Shown one piece after another: positions 35,755 through 44,521 of a DNA stretch of 64,000 nucleotides (its first letter is position 1; each line of letters begins with the position of its first letter). The notes under the pieces are model-generated. The model saw only the letters and a list, made by a program, of their open reading frames with translations, was not told where the DNA came from and did not search any database. The stretch comes from Pseudarthrobacter oxydans (GTDB lineage Bacteria > Actinomycetota > Actinomycetes > Actinomycetales > Micrococcaceae): contig NZ_JABTYH010000002.1 in the NCBI RefSeq assembly GCF_013314975.1, positions 216,558-280,557 of the forward strand. Direction: 5' to 3'. The position numbers and the translations under genes are program-made.

Positions 35755-37056
35755 TCAGCTGACGTACCTGTTGCGGCCGGCGCGGTACCCGAAGACCGCG
35801 GCCAGCAGGCCGACCACCAGGAACAGGACTCCGGCAGCGGTGAAGGACCCGGTGGCCTGATGCAGCTGGCCCACCATCAGCGTCCCGGTGGAGCCCAGCC
35901 CGTAGCCCACGCCCTGCATCATGCCGGACAGGTGCGCCGCAGTGTGCCCGTCGCGGGTGCGGAGCATGATCATGGTGAGTGCGACGGCGGTGAGGCTTCC
36001 CTGGCCAAGGCCCAGCAGCCCCGCCCACACCCAGACCAGGTCAAGGGGACCGAAGATGCTCAGGGCGAAGCCGCCGCCGGTCATCAGGGCCACCACGGTG
36101 TTGATGGCACGCTGGTCCCGGAACCTGGCTGCGAGCGCCGGGGCAAACAGTGAGCCGAGCATCTGCAGCACGATGCACACGGAGACGATCAGCCCGGCCG
36201 TGGCTCCGTCCACGCCCCGTTCCCGCAGGATCGGGGCCAGCCAGGCAAAGACGCTGAAGGACATCATGGCCTGCAGCACCATGAAGATGGTCACCTGCCA
36301 GGCCACCGCGGAGCGCCACACGTTGACGCCGTCCCTGACAGCCTGGTGCCGGATGCGGGGCTGGCGGAGTGCCACCGGCAGGAAGAGCAAAAGTACGACG
36401 GCGGCAGGCGCGGCCCAGAACCACAGCGCCAGGGTCCACTCCCCCGAGGCCGTGTACACCGGGTAGGTGAAGCCCGCCCCGAGTGCCGCCGAGGCGCAGA
36501 TGGCCGTGGTGTAGAGCCCTCCCATCAAGCCCAGCCGGTGCGGGAAGTCCCGCTTGACCAGCCCGGGCAGCAGGACGTTGCACAGGGCGATGGCGGCTCC
36601 GCATGCGGCTGTCCCGGCGAGCAGCCCGGGCAGGTGGCTGGCTCCCGGCAGCTCAACGGGGCGGAGCAGCAGCCCGGCCGTGAGGACGGCCATGGCGCCG
36701 AGGAGCACCCGCTCAGCGCCGAACCGCCTGGCGAGGACCGGGGCAAGCGGCGCGAACACTCCCAGCAGGGTGACGGGCACCGTGGTCAGCACCACCACGG
36801 CCCAGCCGGGGAGTGCGGCCTGGGCCGTCACCTCAGGCAGGACCGCCGAGAAGCTGGAGAAGACTGTGCGCAGGTTCAGTCCTATCAGGACGAGGCAGAG
36901 CCCCAGGTAGGCGAGCTGCCGGCGGCTCCCAACGTGGGTGGGCCCGGGTACGGGCGACTCATCAACCTCGGCATCCACCAGGATGCCTGCCGGCTCACTC
37001 GCCGCAGGTTCATCAGTCCGCTGCTTCCTTGCCCCGGCGTTCGTCGCTTCCCTCAC
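35755..37056 (-). CDS. MFS transporter, CynX/NimT family
   Basis: Membrane transporter of about 433 residues. After a charged N-terminal tail of about 50 residues come twelve helices with family traits: LIGLNLRTVFSSFSAVLPEV in helix 1, PVLARRFGAERVL between helices 2 and 3, and GLGQGSLTAVALTMIMLRTRDGHTAAHLSGMMQG in the second half. CynX/NimT relatives move cyanate, 2-nitroimidazole and similar small solutes. GTG 37056 is the preferred start because longer readings collide with the divergent small membrane-protein gene; its ribosome site is weak. Confidence 0.84.
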   Translation of the reverse strand: MREATNAGARKQRTDEPAASEPAGILVDAEVDESPVPGPTHVGSRRQLAYLGLCLVLIGLNLRTVFSSFSAVLPEVTAQAALPGWAVVVLTTVPVTLLGVFAPLAPVLARRFGAERVLLGAMAVLTAGLLLRPVELPGASHLPGLLAGTAACGAAIALCNVLLPGLVKRDFPHRLGLMGGLYTTAICASAALGAGFTYPVYTASGEWTLALWFWAAPAAVVLLLFLPVALRQPRIRHQAVRDGVNVWRSAVAWQVTIFMVLQAMMSFSVFAWLAPILRERGVDGATAGLIVSVCIVLQMLGSLFAPALAARFRDQRAINTVVALMTGGGFALSIFGPLDLVWVWAGLLGLGQGSLTAVALTMIMLRTRDGHTAAHLSGMMQGVGYGLGSTGTLMVGQLHQATGSFTAAGVLFLVVGLLAAVFGYRAGRNRYVS

Positions 37057-37147
37057 CCGCCCATTCTTGCAGGACTTGTTTCCCCGGTTATCCACATAGA
37101 ACCTGGGCGCCTCCCGCCCCGCGGATCCGGACCATACCTTGGAAGAC

Positions 37148-37543
37148 ATGAGCAATACCCGCCCACCCGGCCCAAGCACTCCGATTCCAGATTCAGCGCC
37201 TCCACCCGGGATCACCCGTTCTGCCACGTCCAGCCTGATGCTTGCAGTGATAGCCCCGGCAAGCATCTATCTCACCTTCCCCGTCGCGCTCATCGCACTC
37301 ATGGGAGCCGCTGATTCCGGACGGCACACTTTGTCGTCTTGGCTGGCCCCCTTAATCTTCTGGAGCCTTCCCATGCCCATTGGGGTCCTCTCCGTCTCCC
37401 TGGCCCTCTCCACCATCAGGAAGTTTGGGCCCGAGTCCGAAAACGGGCGCCTGGCGGTGAAGTCGTTGTGGATTTCCGGCATTGTTTCGATTGTCGGTTT
37501 CTTCGTCACTCTGCGTTTCATGCACGGAATGCGCTATTTCTGA
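37148..37543 (+). CDS. Small membrane protein, DUF4190-like, function unknown
   Basis: Protein of 131 residues. A Pro-rich cytoplasmic start (RPPGPSTPIPDSAPPPG) is followed by three or four hydrophobic segments (SLMLAVIAPASIYLTFPVAL, LIFWSLPMPIGVLSVSLAL, SLWISGIVSIVGFFVTLRF). The pattern of polar Pro-rich start plus two membrane pairs resembles DUF4190-type proteins; the match is weak. It has lower GC than its neighbours. ATG 37148 follows GGAAG closely; a TTG three codons earlier is possible. Confidence 0.6.
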   Translation: MSNTRPPGPSTPIPDSAPPPGITRSATSSLMLAVIAPASIYLTFPVALIALMGAADSGRHTLSSWLAPLIFWSLPMPIGVLSVSLALSTIRKFGPESENGRLAVKSLWISGIVSIVGFFVTLRFMHGMRYF

Positions 37544-37637
37544 AGCATCCACCCGCTCCGGAATCACGTACGGCGTCCACGCATGGCCTCCTGCTGCTTT
37601 TATTCATCCGCGCCTGCCCGCCGCTATTCTGGAAGGG

Positions 37638-38561
37638 ATGAGCGAATCCCCAGAAAACCCCCAGCAGCCGCATGTCCCGAGGCCCGTCACGCCCGGAACG
37701 CAGGCTTCCTTCGGCACGTATGGCGGGCGGCCGGTGAGCTTTGTCCGCCGCGGCACCCGCCTTCAGGGCCGGCGGCAGGCGGCCTGGGAGGAGCACGCGG
37801 AACGGTGGGCTGTGGACGTCCCGCGGCACGTTGCCAACACCTCCGTCCACCCGGACTACACCTTCGACGCCGAAGCGGAGTTTGGCCGCACCGCTCCCCT
37901 CATTGTGGAGATCGGCTCGGGCCTGGGCGATGCCGTGTGCCATGCCGCCGAACAGAACCCGGACACGGATTTCCTGGCGGTGGAGGTCTACACCCCGGGC
38001 CTGGCCAACACCATCATCAAGATCAACAGCCGCGGACTCAGCAACGTCCGGGTGGTTGAGGCCAATGCCCCGGAGGTTCTGGCCACCATGCTCCCGCCCG
38101 GATCCGTCAGTGAGCTCTGGGTTTTTTTCCCCGACCCCTGGCACAAGTCCCGGCACCACAAGCGCCGCCTCATCCAGCCCGAGTTCGCTGACCTTGCAGC
38201 GAGGGCGCTGAAACCTGGCGGGCTGTGGCGCATTGCCACCGACTGGTCGAACTACGCCGTCCACGTCCGCGACGTCCTGGCGGACTCCAAAGACTTCGAA
38301 AACCTCCACACGGGCGAGCGCCGCGGGCCGGAAAGCCCCCTGACGCAGGTGTGGCAGTCCGGCGTCGAGTCCGTGGTGGGCGGGGCCCCGGTCAGGGAAG
38401 GCCGGGCTCCCGTCAGCACTGCGCACACGGGACCCAACGAAGGCATCGACGAAACGGGGGGCTGGGCACCCCGCTTCGAAGGAAGGATCCGGACCAGCTT
38501 CGAGGCAAAAGCCCACGAGGCCGGGCGGCTGATCTTCGACCTCTGCTACCGCCGGCGCTGA
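37638..38561 (+). CDS. trmB: tRNA (guanine-N7-)-methyltransferase
   Basis: SAM-dependent enzyme that makes m7G46 in the variable loop of tRNA. It has 307 residues, longer than most TrmB because of an N-terminal extension and an insert before the C-terminus (about 245-275). Motifs: VEIGSGLGDAVCHAA (SAM site, about 95), DFLAVEVYTPGLA, the catalytic ELWVFFPDPWHKSRHHKRRL, LIQPEFADLAARALKPGG and a final TSFEAKAHEAGRLIFDLCY. ATG 37638 follows GGAAGGG; the longer reading adds a non-conserved tail that overlaps the previous gene. Confidence 0.94.
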   Translation: MSESPENPQQPHVPRPVTPGTQASFGTYGGRPVSFVRRGTRLQGRRQAAWEEHAERWAVDVPRHVANTSVHPDYTFDAEAEFGRTAPLIVEIGSGLGDAVCHAAEQNPDTDFLAVEVYTPGLANTIIKINSRGLSNVRVVEANAPEVLATMLPPGSVSELWVFFPDPWHKSRHHKRRLIQPEFADLAARALKPGGLWRIATDWSNYAVHVRDVLADSKDFENLHTGERRGPESPLTQVWQSGVESVVGGAPVREGRAPVSTAHTGPNEGIDETGGWAPRFEGRIRTSFEAKAHEAGRLIFDLCYRRR

Positions 38562-38633
38562 CCAGCGCCAGGGACAGCCAGCAGGCAGCTGGCAGCAACC
38601 GGGGTCAGGCACTGGCAGCAGCCAGCAACTGGG

Positions 38634-39080
38634 TCAGGCCACGCTGATGGCGGCCACAATCTCCTTCAGCATGCCGAGCCTCGGTTCAATGGACGGGTCC
38701 GTAGAGGGCCAGATGACCACCACTCCGATGAACCGCCCGTTCTCCCAGACGCCCACTGTGGCTGCGATCTTCGCCGAATCCCCGGCGTCGTTGTAGCCCA
38801 CCACCACGGCGTACGCAGCTTTCCCCGGAAGGTTCAGTTCGCCCTCGGCCAGGAGCGAACCACCCCGCTCTTCCCGGTAGAACTCGGACATCAGGTGCGC
38901 CCACCCGTTCGCCTGCGGGGCACCCTGCACGGAGGCATCGTCCTTGATGACGGTCACCAGGACGTCGCCCAGGAGTCCGTACTGCTCTGTGTTGGGCCCG
39001 GCGGTGGAATCTTCCAGGACCTGGGTGTGCTCGGGAAATTCTGCGGTGAACCCCAGCGGGGATTCGATGTGCACTGACAT
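38634..39080 (-). CDS. Hypothetical protein, partner of the WXG100-like gene
   Basis: Soluble acidic protein of 148 residues, not recognised. It begins MSVHIESPLGFTAEFPEHTQ and contains VTVIKDDASVQGAPQANGW and AYAVVVGYNDAGDSAKIAAT; predicted mixed alpha/beta with no signal peptide or membrane segment. It begins three bases after the stop of the WXG100-like effector gene, so the two are translated together. That arrangement suits a chaperone or an immunity protein for the upstream product, but nothing in its own sequence proves either. Confidence 0.6.
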   Translation of the reverse strand: MSVHIESPLGFTAEFPEHTQVLEDSTAGPNTEQYGLLGDVLVTVIKDDASVQGAPQANGWAHLMSEFYREERGGSLLAEGELNLPGKAAYAVVVGYNDAGDSAKIAATVGVWENGRFIGVVVIWPSTDPSIEPRLGMLKEIVAAISVA

Positions 39081-39083
39081 AGG

Positions 39084-40667
39084 TCACAGCCTCTCGAGCT
39101 TGGTGTCGTTGGGCACCTTATAGTACGTGGACACGTTGGTGGTGGCCTGGTGTTCGGTCCTGACCTCCACCTCGCCCACCTTCACGTCAAGGCCCGCCTC
39201 GTGGGAGGCGGTGACAACACTGTTGACCTGGACGGTGGCAGACCCGGCCTCGTAGAGCTTCGCCGCGTCCCGGGCCGCGCCGTAGTCGTTGCCCAGGGCG
39301 ACGTTCCGCAGATAGCTGTCGATGACGTCCCTGTTCTCCGGGGTGTAGTCGACGTTGATCTTCACGGTGCCCTGGCTGCCCACGCTGACGGACGATTCGA
39401 CCTTGGCCGCCTTGACGTCCGTGCCGGCCGTGACGCCCTGCGCTACCGTTCCGTCCATAGACACCGTTACCGAATCGATGTTGCTGTCCTTGTCCAGGCT
39501 GACCTGTAGCCCGCCTTTGCCGGACGCTTCGAACACCCGGCCGTCCAGGTTGAGCTTGCCCTGCGCAGAGACCTCGCCGCCCGCCGTCGCGGTGCCGTCC
39601 GTGAGGTTCCGTTCGTAGGCCAGGTCCAGCTTCGCGGAGCCGGAGCCGGCGCCTGCCTCCCCCTCCGCTTCAAGGGACAGGGTTCCCTTTGCCTTGTCCG
39701 TCTGGCCTGTGGAGCCGTTGTCGCCCGCGGCCTCGTTGATGGTGTCCAGGATGTAGCCCGGCGGGTTGCCGGCCACATCCTTGATCTCGCCCACGCTGTC
39801 CGGCGGCAGGTCCCGGTACATCTGTTCCCGGGCCTCCATGGCCTCCTCCACGCTTCCGAACGTGTACTCGCGCGAAACCTCGCCACTGAGCGTGACTCCC
39901 GCAGCGCCGGTGGTGTCATTCACCCCCAGGCCCATGTTCCCGTACACCTTCATGGTGGCGGAGCCGTCAGCGTTCTCCACCACCTCGGTGCCCACTTCGG
40001 CGCCGCCGTGGACCCAGGCGACGCGGGCTTCAATGGAAGCCGTGCCGGTCTCGGAGTAGACGGGGATGTCCGCCTTGGCCAGCTCCTGGAGGTGCTGCCT
40101 GGCCTGCTCCTGCACGGAGGCGGGGATCCCGCCGTCCATGCGCATGAGGTCCCGGGCAAACGGGCCGGCGTCGTTGCCGCCTTCGATCAGGTACTGCCGG
40201 TCAGCTGCGGACAGGCTGTCCCACCAAGCGGCCTGCTCTTCCGGGCTTGCCTCCAGCATGCGCTCCAGGTCCGACTGCAGCTCCCGGCGGTGTTCAGCGG
40301 CTGCTGCTGCGGCGGCTGCCTGTTCCCGCAGCCAGTCCCGGGCCTGGCCGGCCAGTGACGTGAACCGGTCCCAGGCACTGTTCCCGCCGGTCCCGGCCGT
40401 GGACGATGACGATGATTTCTCCTGTTCCTCGGCATGCTGCAGCAGGATCCTGGAGTTCTCCCGCAGGCTGGACACCACCTTTTCCAGGCCTGGGCGGTGG
40501 TTTCCGCTCCATTCCTGCCGGAACCGGTCTCCGTCGCTGCCCTTCCACGGCGCCGACTGGATCTGGCTGTGCAGTGAGCTTGCCTGGGTACTCAGCGATG
40601 ACGCCGCCCTGTCGGCGGCCTTGGCCAGGGCCCGCAGCTGGCTGACGTCAGCGCCGTAAAAAGTCAT
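39084..40667 (-). CDS. WXG100-like protein with a long beta-rich C-terminal region (type VII secretion substrate candidate)
   Basis: Protein of 527 residues. Residues 1-95 form a helical hairpin of WXG100/LXG type, with the turn WKGSDGDRFRQEW (about 41-53; WKG in place of WXG). A Ser-rich linker follows (SSSSSTAGTGG), then a helical section with Ala-rich coiled coil (about 115-145). Residues ~200-527 are rich in alternating hydrophobic/polar strands and Gly/Asp turns (AKLDLAYERNLTDGTATAGG, GTVKINVDYTPENRD), like a beta-sheet or repeat structure. No toxin motif is recognised. No ESX secretion genes lie in the window. ATG 40667 has GGGGGAACACC before it. Confidence 0.7.
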   Translation of the reverse strand: MTFYGADVSQLRALAKAADRAASSLSTQASSLHSQIQSAPWKGSDGDRFRQEWSGNHRPGLEKVVSSLRENSRILLQHAEEQEKSSSSSTAGTGGNSAWDRFTSLAGQARDWLREQAAAAAAAAEHRRELQSDLERMLEASPEEQAAWWDSLSAADRQYLIEGGNDAGPFARDLMRMDGGIPASVQEQARQHLQELAKADIPVYSETGTASIEARVAWVHGGAEVGTEVVENADGSATMKVYGNMGLGVNDTTGAAGVTLSGEVSREYTFGSVEEAMEAREQMYRDLPPDSVGEIKDVAGNPPGYILDTINEAAGDNGSTGQTDKAKGTLSLEAEGEAGAGSGSAKLDLAYERNLTDGTATAGGEVSAQGKLNLDGRVFEASGKGGLQVSLDKDSNIDSVTVSMDGTVAQGVTAGTDVKAAKVESSVSVGSQGTVKINVDYTPENRDVIDSYLRNVALGNDYGAARDAAKLYEAGSATVQVNSVVTASHEAGLDVKVGEVEVRTEHQATTNVSTYYKVPNDTKLERL

Positions 40668-40904
40668 GGTGTTCCCCCGGGAGATGTTCGCGGTGCGTGT
40701 TCAATCGCTGGTCCATATCGTTGCACGGCTGCCACGGCGGGGCGATGGGCATCCCTCCCCATCGCCCCGTGTCATAGGCAACGGGGCGCGGCCGGGCCGG
40801 GGCGTAACCGCCGCGGCCAGGCCACAGGCGGCGGCCGCTGTTCCAGTACCGCCCGGGCGTGGCACGATTGCCCTAGTGTGCAGGGGCGCACACCGGAAGA
40901 GCAC

Positions 40905-41753
40905 GTGCACAAAGGAATTGCCATCAAAAGAGAACTGAAGCAGGCCGCCGACGCGGCGGAGAACGTCACCAATTCGCGGACGCTGGAACTGCTGGCCAGG
41001 GCCGGGTTTGCGGCCAGCGGGATCCTGCACCTGCTGGTGGGGGCAATCGCCATCCGGCTGGCGTTTGGCGGTACCGGGAACGCGGACTTCAGCGGCGCGG
41101 TGGCGGAGCTTGCCACCCAGCCGGCCGGGCCGTTCCTCCTCTGGGCAAGTTTCGCCGCGTGCGCTGCACTGGCACTGTGGCAGGTCAGCGATGCCATTTT
41201 CGACTACAACCACCTGCCCACCAAGGAAAAGGCCGGAAAGAAGGCCAAGGCAGGTGCCCAGGCGCTGGTGTTCGCCGGGCTCGCCCTGACCCTGATGTCC
41301 TTCGCCACGGGAACGGGCTCCGGCGGGGACAACCAGAAGACCGCCAGCGACCTGACCATCGCGGTCATGAAGGCTCCCGGCGGCGTGGCCCTGCTGGTCC
41401 TGCTCGGTGTGGGCATCGCGGTGACCGGTCTGGTGTACGGCATCCGCGGGGTGAAGAAATCCTTCGCAAAGCACCTGGTCATGCCCGCATCCCCCTCGGC
41501 GCGGACCGCTGTGACCGTCCTTGGCGTCACCGGGTACGTGGCCAAGGGAACGGTGCTGCTGCTGACGGGCCTGCTGATCGCCATCGCCACCCTGCAGGCG
41601 CATCCGGAGGACTCAACCGGGCTCGACGGCGGGCTGCGGGCACTGCGCGACCAGCCCTTCGGCATCTATCTCCTCGCCGCGGTGGGTGCCGGGCTGATCT
41701 GTTACGGCGTGTTCATGATGGTGCGGGCCAAGCTGGCCAAAATGAACCGCTAA
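40905..41753 (+). CDS. DUF1206 domain-containing membrane protein
   Basis: Integral membrane protein of about 282 residues with three repeats of a two-helix unit, the DUF1206 pattern: LLARAGFAASGILHLLVGAIAIRLAFG, GAQALVFAGLALTLMSFATG with VALLVLLGVGIAVTGLVYGIRG, and VLGVTGYVAKGTVLLLTGLLIAIA with GIYLLAAVGAGLICYGVFMMV. Function is unknown. GTG 40905 has GGAAGAG four bases upstream; GTG 40878 is the longer alternative. It stands alone; the 237 bases before it hold nothing recognised. Confidence 0.85.
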   Translation: MHKGIAIKRELKQAADAAENVTNSRTLELLARAGFAASGILHLLVGAIAIRLAFGGTGNADFSGAVAELATQPAGPFLLWASFAACAALALWQVSDAIFDYNHLPTKEKAGKKAKAGAQALVFAGLALTLMSFATGTGSGGDNQKTASDLTIAVMKAPGGVALLVLLGVGIAVTGLVYGIRGVKKSFAKHLVMPASPSARTAVTVLGVTGYVAKGTVLLLTGLLIAIATLQAHPEDSTGLDGGLRALRDQPFGIYLLAAVGAGLICYGVFMMVRAKLAKMNR

Positions 41754-41772
41754 ACCGGTAGAGCCTGGAGAA

Positions 41773-42432
41773 TCAGGGGACGGTCACCACTGCCACGGCG
41801 CGCTGGGTGCCGTCCCGCAGCTCCACGCTGGAGATGCTCCCCAGCTGGACGGGCGTGGCCCCCGTGATCCTGACCCTGCCGCTGGGGGTGGCCGTCCAGG
41901 CGCAGGCACGGTCCTCGCCGCCCGCCCGGTCCCGGACCCACAGGGACAGCGTCCCGTCCTGCGGCAGGCTGCTTCCGTTCACGGCCAGCTCGGTTCCCCA
42001 GGTCTTCCGGGCGAGGTCGATGCTGAACTGGAGGCCTCCGGCTGACTGCACCGAATAGGTGGCGTCCGGCTGCGGCGGCCGGGCCAGGAGCGGACCCGCG
42101 GCCAGGCCCAGTGCCAGGCACGCGGCGGCCGCCGCGCCCGCCAGTGCCGTCCACCGCCGTCGTAATGTCCGACGGCGGCGGGCCAGTTTGCGCAGCAGCG
42201 GCGCGGGATCGGAGGGGGGCAGCGGGTCCGCCGTTCCCGGTGCCACCGTCAGCGCCACAGCGTCCGGCACCGGAAGGGCGTCCAGCATCATGGGAACCTT
42301 CTCCAGGCCGGCAAGTTCCTTCCGGCATTGTCCGCACTCCTGCAGGTGGGCTTCAAAGGCTTGCAGATCCTCCGCGTCGAGTCCGCCCAGCAGGTAGGCG
42401 CCGAGCAGGTGGTGGGTTTCGGCGCTGTTCAC
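41773..42432 (-). CDS. Anti-sigma factor with zinc-finger domain
   Basis: Membrane-anchored anti-sigma protein of 219 residues. The cytoplasmic N-terminus has the ZAS/zf-HC2 motif THHLLGAYLLGGL ... FEAHLQECGQCRKELAG (His and CxxC, about 7-45). One membrane segment follows (LAGAAAAACLALGLAAGPLLA, about 100-120). The external part is an anti-sigma-K type domain ending SSVELRDGTQRAVAVVTVP. GTG 42432 overlaps the stop of the sigma gene (GTGA), the usual coupling of an ECF sigma factor with its inhibitor. Confidence 0.9.
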   Translation of the reverse strand: MNSAETHHLLGAYLLGGLDAEDLQAFEAHLQECGQCRKELAGLEKVPMMLDALPVPDAVALTVAPGTADPLPPSDPAPLLRKLARRRRTLRRRWTALAGAAAAACLALGLAAGPLLARPPQPDATYSVQSAGGLQFSIDLARKTWGTELAVNGSSLPQDGTLSLWVRDRAGGEDRACAWTATPSGRVRITGATPVQLGSISSVELRDGTQRAVAVVTVP

Positions 42433-42929
42433 CGTTCCACCCCCATCTCGTCCAGGATGGTCCGCAGCGCCCGCACGGCGTAGTAGGCGCGGGATTTGAC
42501 GGTGCCGCTGGGGATGTTGAGCTGGACGGCGGCCTCGTTCACGGTGAACCTGCGGTAGTGCAGCGCCACCAGGACGTCCCGGTGTTCCTTGCTCAGCCGC
42601 AGCAGCGCCTCCTCGACCAGCACGCGGTTGAGCAGCTCGTCCACTCTCTCCGGAACGGCGGCGGGTTCTGTCAGGCCGCTTTCCAGGGTTTCGGCGGGAC
42701 GGCGCCGGGCCCTGCGGTAGTTGTCGATCATGATGTTCCTGGCCGTCCGGTACAGGTAGCTGCGGAGGCTGCCCGTGATCTCGGGGGTGTGCTGCCATAC
42801 GCGGAGCACGGTTTCCTGCACCACGTCCTCGGCAAGCTGGGGGTCGTGGGAGGCGCTGAGCACGAAGCGGCGCAGGGCTGCGCCGTGGTCGCGGTAGATG
42901 GACGCCACCACGTCCTCATCCAGCGGCAT
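42429..42929 (-). CDS. ECF sigma factor (SigK/SigL-like)
   Basis: Extracytoplasmic-function sigma factor of 166 residues. Region 2: ALRRFVLSASHDPQLAEDVVQETVLRVWQ and YLYRTARNIMIDNYRR (the -10 binding part). Region 4: LLRLSKEHRDVLVALHYRRFTVNEAAVQLNIPSGTVKSRAYYAVRAL (the -35 binding part). ATG 42929 has AGGAGG six bases before it. A GAACC-N16-CGTC promoter lies just upstream, so starts further upstream would precede the promoter and are rejected. It is coupled to the anti-sigma gene. Confidence 0.92.
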   Translation of the reverse strand: MPLDEDVVASIYRDHGAALRRFVLSASHDPQLAEDVVQETVLRVWQHTPEITGSLRSYLYRTARNIMIDNYRRARRRPAETLESGLTEPAAVPERVDELLNRVLVEEALLRLSKEHRDVLVALHYRRFTVNEAAVQLNIPSGTVKSRAYYAVRALRTILDEMGVER

Positions 42930-42980
42930 GCCGTCCCTCCTGCCGGGCGTCTGCACCACATTCCTGCTTACCACCGTAAA

Positions 42981-43005
42981 GACGCCGCCCGCGGCCGGAA
43001 GGTTC
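42981..43005 (-). promoter_or_regulatory. ECF-type promoter of the sigma gene
   Basis: Minus strand: TGAACC (-35, core GAACC at 43005-43001), 16 bases, CGTC (-10 at 42984-42981). The start codon of the sigma gene is about 50 bases downstream. The same two elements at the same distance occur in front of the divergent lipoprotein gene, which implies autoregulation by the sigma factor. Confidence 0.75.
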
Positions 43006-43027
43006 AACCGCCGGCGGCGGCCTGTGT

Positions 43028-43052
43028 GAACCATTGTTCACCCCGGTGCGTC
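43028..43052 (+). promoter_or_regulatory. ECF-type promoter of the lipoprotein gene
   Basis: Plus strand: GAACC (43028-43032, preceded by T), 16 bases, CGTC (43049-43052). It lies 55 bases before ATG 43108 and is the mirror of the sigma gene's own promoter. Confidence 0.75.
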
Positions 43053-43107
43053 GTAAGGGTTAGCGTCCGGCGGTCCGACGCCGGGCCCACCAGCAAGGAG
43101 CAACGCC

Positions 43108-43671
43108 ATGAAACTCAACGTGGGCGCAGGACTCGCCGTCCTGGCCCTTTCCGCGGCACTGGCTGCCTGCGGCGGCAGCCCGGGAACGGCACCGGCAACC
43201 ACCAGCCCGGCCGTCACGGAAGGTTCACCGCCGGCCTCTGCAACCGCCCCCGCCGCGTCCGTCACCCCGCCGTCCGCAACGTCCGCCCCGCCGGCAAGTG
43301 CCGCCGTCGACCTTAAGACGGCTTCCTCAAGCGCCGGGGACATTGTGGTGGCCGCCAACGGGATGAGCGTGTATTTCTTCACGAAGGACGTGAAGGACTC
43401 CGGGACCAGTGCCTGCACGGACGCCTGCCTGGCAGCGTGGCCCCCGGTCACCACCGCCGCTGAGACGCCCCAGGTGGAAGGTGTCACCGGGACCGTAGGC
43501 ACCATCACGACGCCGGACGGCGCGAAGCAGGTGACGCTGAACGGACTGCCGCTGTACTACTTCGCCAAGGACACGAAGCCCGGCGACATCCTGGGCCATG
43601 GCGTGAACGGCGTCTGGTACCTGGCGGATCCGTCCGGCGAAATGATCAGGATGGGTGCATCCGGCTACTGA
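43108..43671 (+). CDS. Secreted lipoprotein with COG4315-type repeats
   Basis: Lipoprotein of 187 residues. Signal peptide and lipobox LAACGG (Cys about 21), then a Pro/Ala/Thr/Ser-rich linker (about 25-70), then two copies of the 'secreted repeat of unknown function': GMSVYFFTKDVKDSGTSAC ... ACLAAWPPV and GLPLYYFAKDTKPGDILGHGVNGVWYL. The repeats resemble small heme- or metal-linked surface domains, but function is unknown. An ECF promoter upstream links it to the divergent sigma/anti-sigma pair, so it is probably a cell-envelope stress target. Confidence 0.88.
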   Translation: MKLNVGAGLAVLALSAALAACGGSPGTAPATTSPAVTEGSPPASATAPAASVTPPSATSAPPASAAVDLKTASSSAGDIVVAANGMSVYFFTKDVKDSGTSACTDACLAAWPPVTTAAETPQVEGVTGTVGTITTPDGAKQVTLNGLPLYYFAKDTKPGDILGHGVNGVWYLADPSGEMIRMGASGY

Positions 43672-43714
43672 GCCGGCCTTCCGGTACCCGGCCCTGCTGT
43701 CCAGTGCTCAGGCG

Positions 43715-44521
43715 TCACGGGAGCGGGACGGACGGAAGGTTCCCGGGCAGCGGAACCTGTGACGGGACCGGCACTTCCGGTGCCTTGCCCAGCCCGTCGG
43801 CAATGTGCCCGGGCACGTTTTCGGGCACAGCGCCGGGCACGGGGACATCGCCGGGCTTGCCCGGGGTTGTCCCCTGCCCGACGGGGGCCTCCGGCGCAAC
43901 TGCACCGTCCGACGGCGGGGCGGCGGCCGGGTGCGTGGCTTCGGCCGGGTCCCCGGGAACCGAGGCGGAGCCGCCAGGCGCAGTGCCGGCCGGTGCGGTT
44001 CCGGCTGGAGCGGTTCCGGCGGGTGCCGTGGGCAGCGGCGCGGCCGGCTGTTCGCCCTGGTGACCGGCCGGGGATGCGCCGCTCCCCGTCACGAAGGACG
44101 TGATGGTGTGGTTCAGCTGCGTGAGCGAGTCACGGATCCCCTGGTCCGAGGCTGCGGCAACAGCCCCGCCGGCACCCAGCGAGACCGCCACGGAGAGGGT
44201 GGTGAGGGCAATCCGGCGCTTGGCCCTGCGGCGGGCGGCCAGTTCGTCAACCCGCGGTGACTCTTGGGGGGCAGCGGGACCGGCTGCGGCGCCGGCTGCG
44301 GCGGCACCCGGTGCGGCGGCAGCGGCTGCGGCCGCGGCAGGTGCAGCCGCTCCGGCAGGGGCCATCAGCGCCGCAATCGCGGGGGAAGGCTCGGGCGCGG
44401 CGTCCGCGAGCGCACGAAGCTCCAGCAGGGCAGGGCGGAGGCGGCCGTCGTCGTCCATGCCTGCCTCAAGCAGCAGCTCGTCGACAAAGGCGTCGCTGCG
44501 GGTTCCTGCGGTGTCACTCAT
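43715..44521 (-). CDS. Anti-sigma-like membrane protein with Pro/Ala-rich external region
   Basis: Protein of 268 residues, not recognised as a named family. The N-terminus is acidic and helical (SDAFVDELLLEAGMDDDGRL), followed by an Ala run, a basic patch (RRRAKRRIAL), one membrane segment (TTLSVAVSLGAGGAVAAAS) and a long Pro/Gly/Ala tail that includes four APAGT-type units coded by a 15-bp tandem repeat. The start overlaps the stop of the ECF sigma gene by eight bases, the position of an anti-sigma factor, but no zinc-finger motif is visible. Confidence 0.7.
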   Translation of the reverse strand: MSDTAGTRSDAFVDELLLEAGMDDDGRLRPALLELRALADAAPEPSPAIAALMAPAGAAAPAAAAAAAAAPGAAAAGAAAGPAAPQESPRVDELAARRRAKRRIALTTLSVAVSLGAGGAVAAASDQGIRDSLTQLNHTITSFVTGSGASPAGHQGEQPAAPLPTAPAGTAPAGTAPAGTAPGGSASVPGDPAEATHPAAAPPSDGAVAPEAPVGQGTTPGKPGDVPVPGAVPENVPGHIADGLGKAPEVPVPSQVPLPGNLPSVPLP

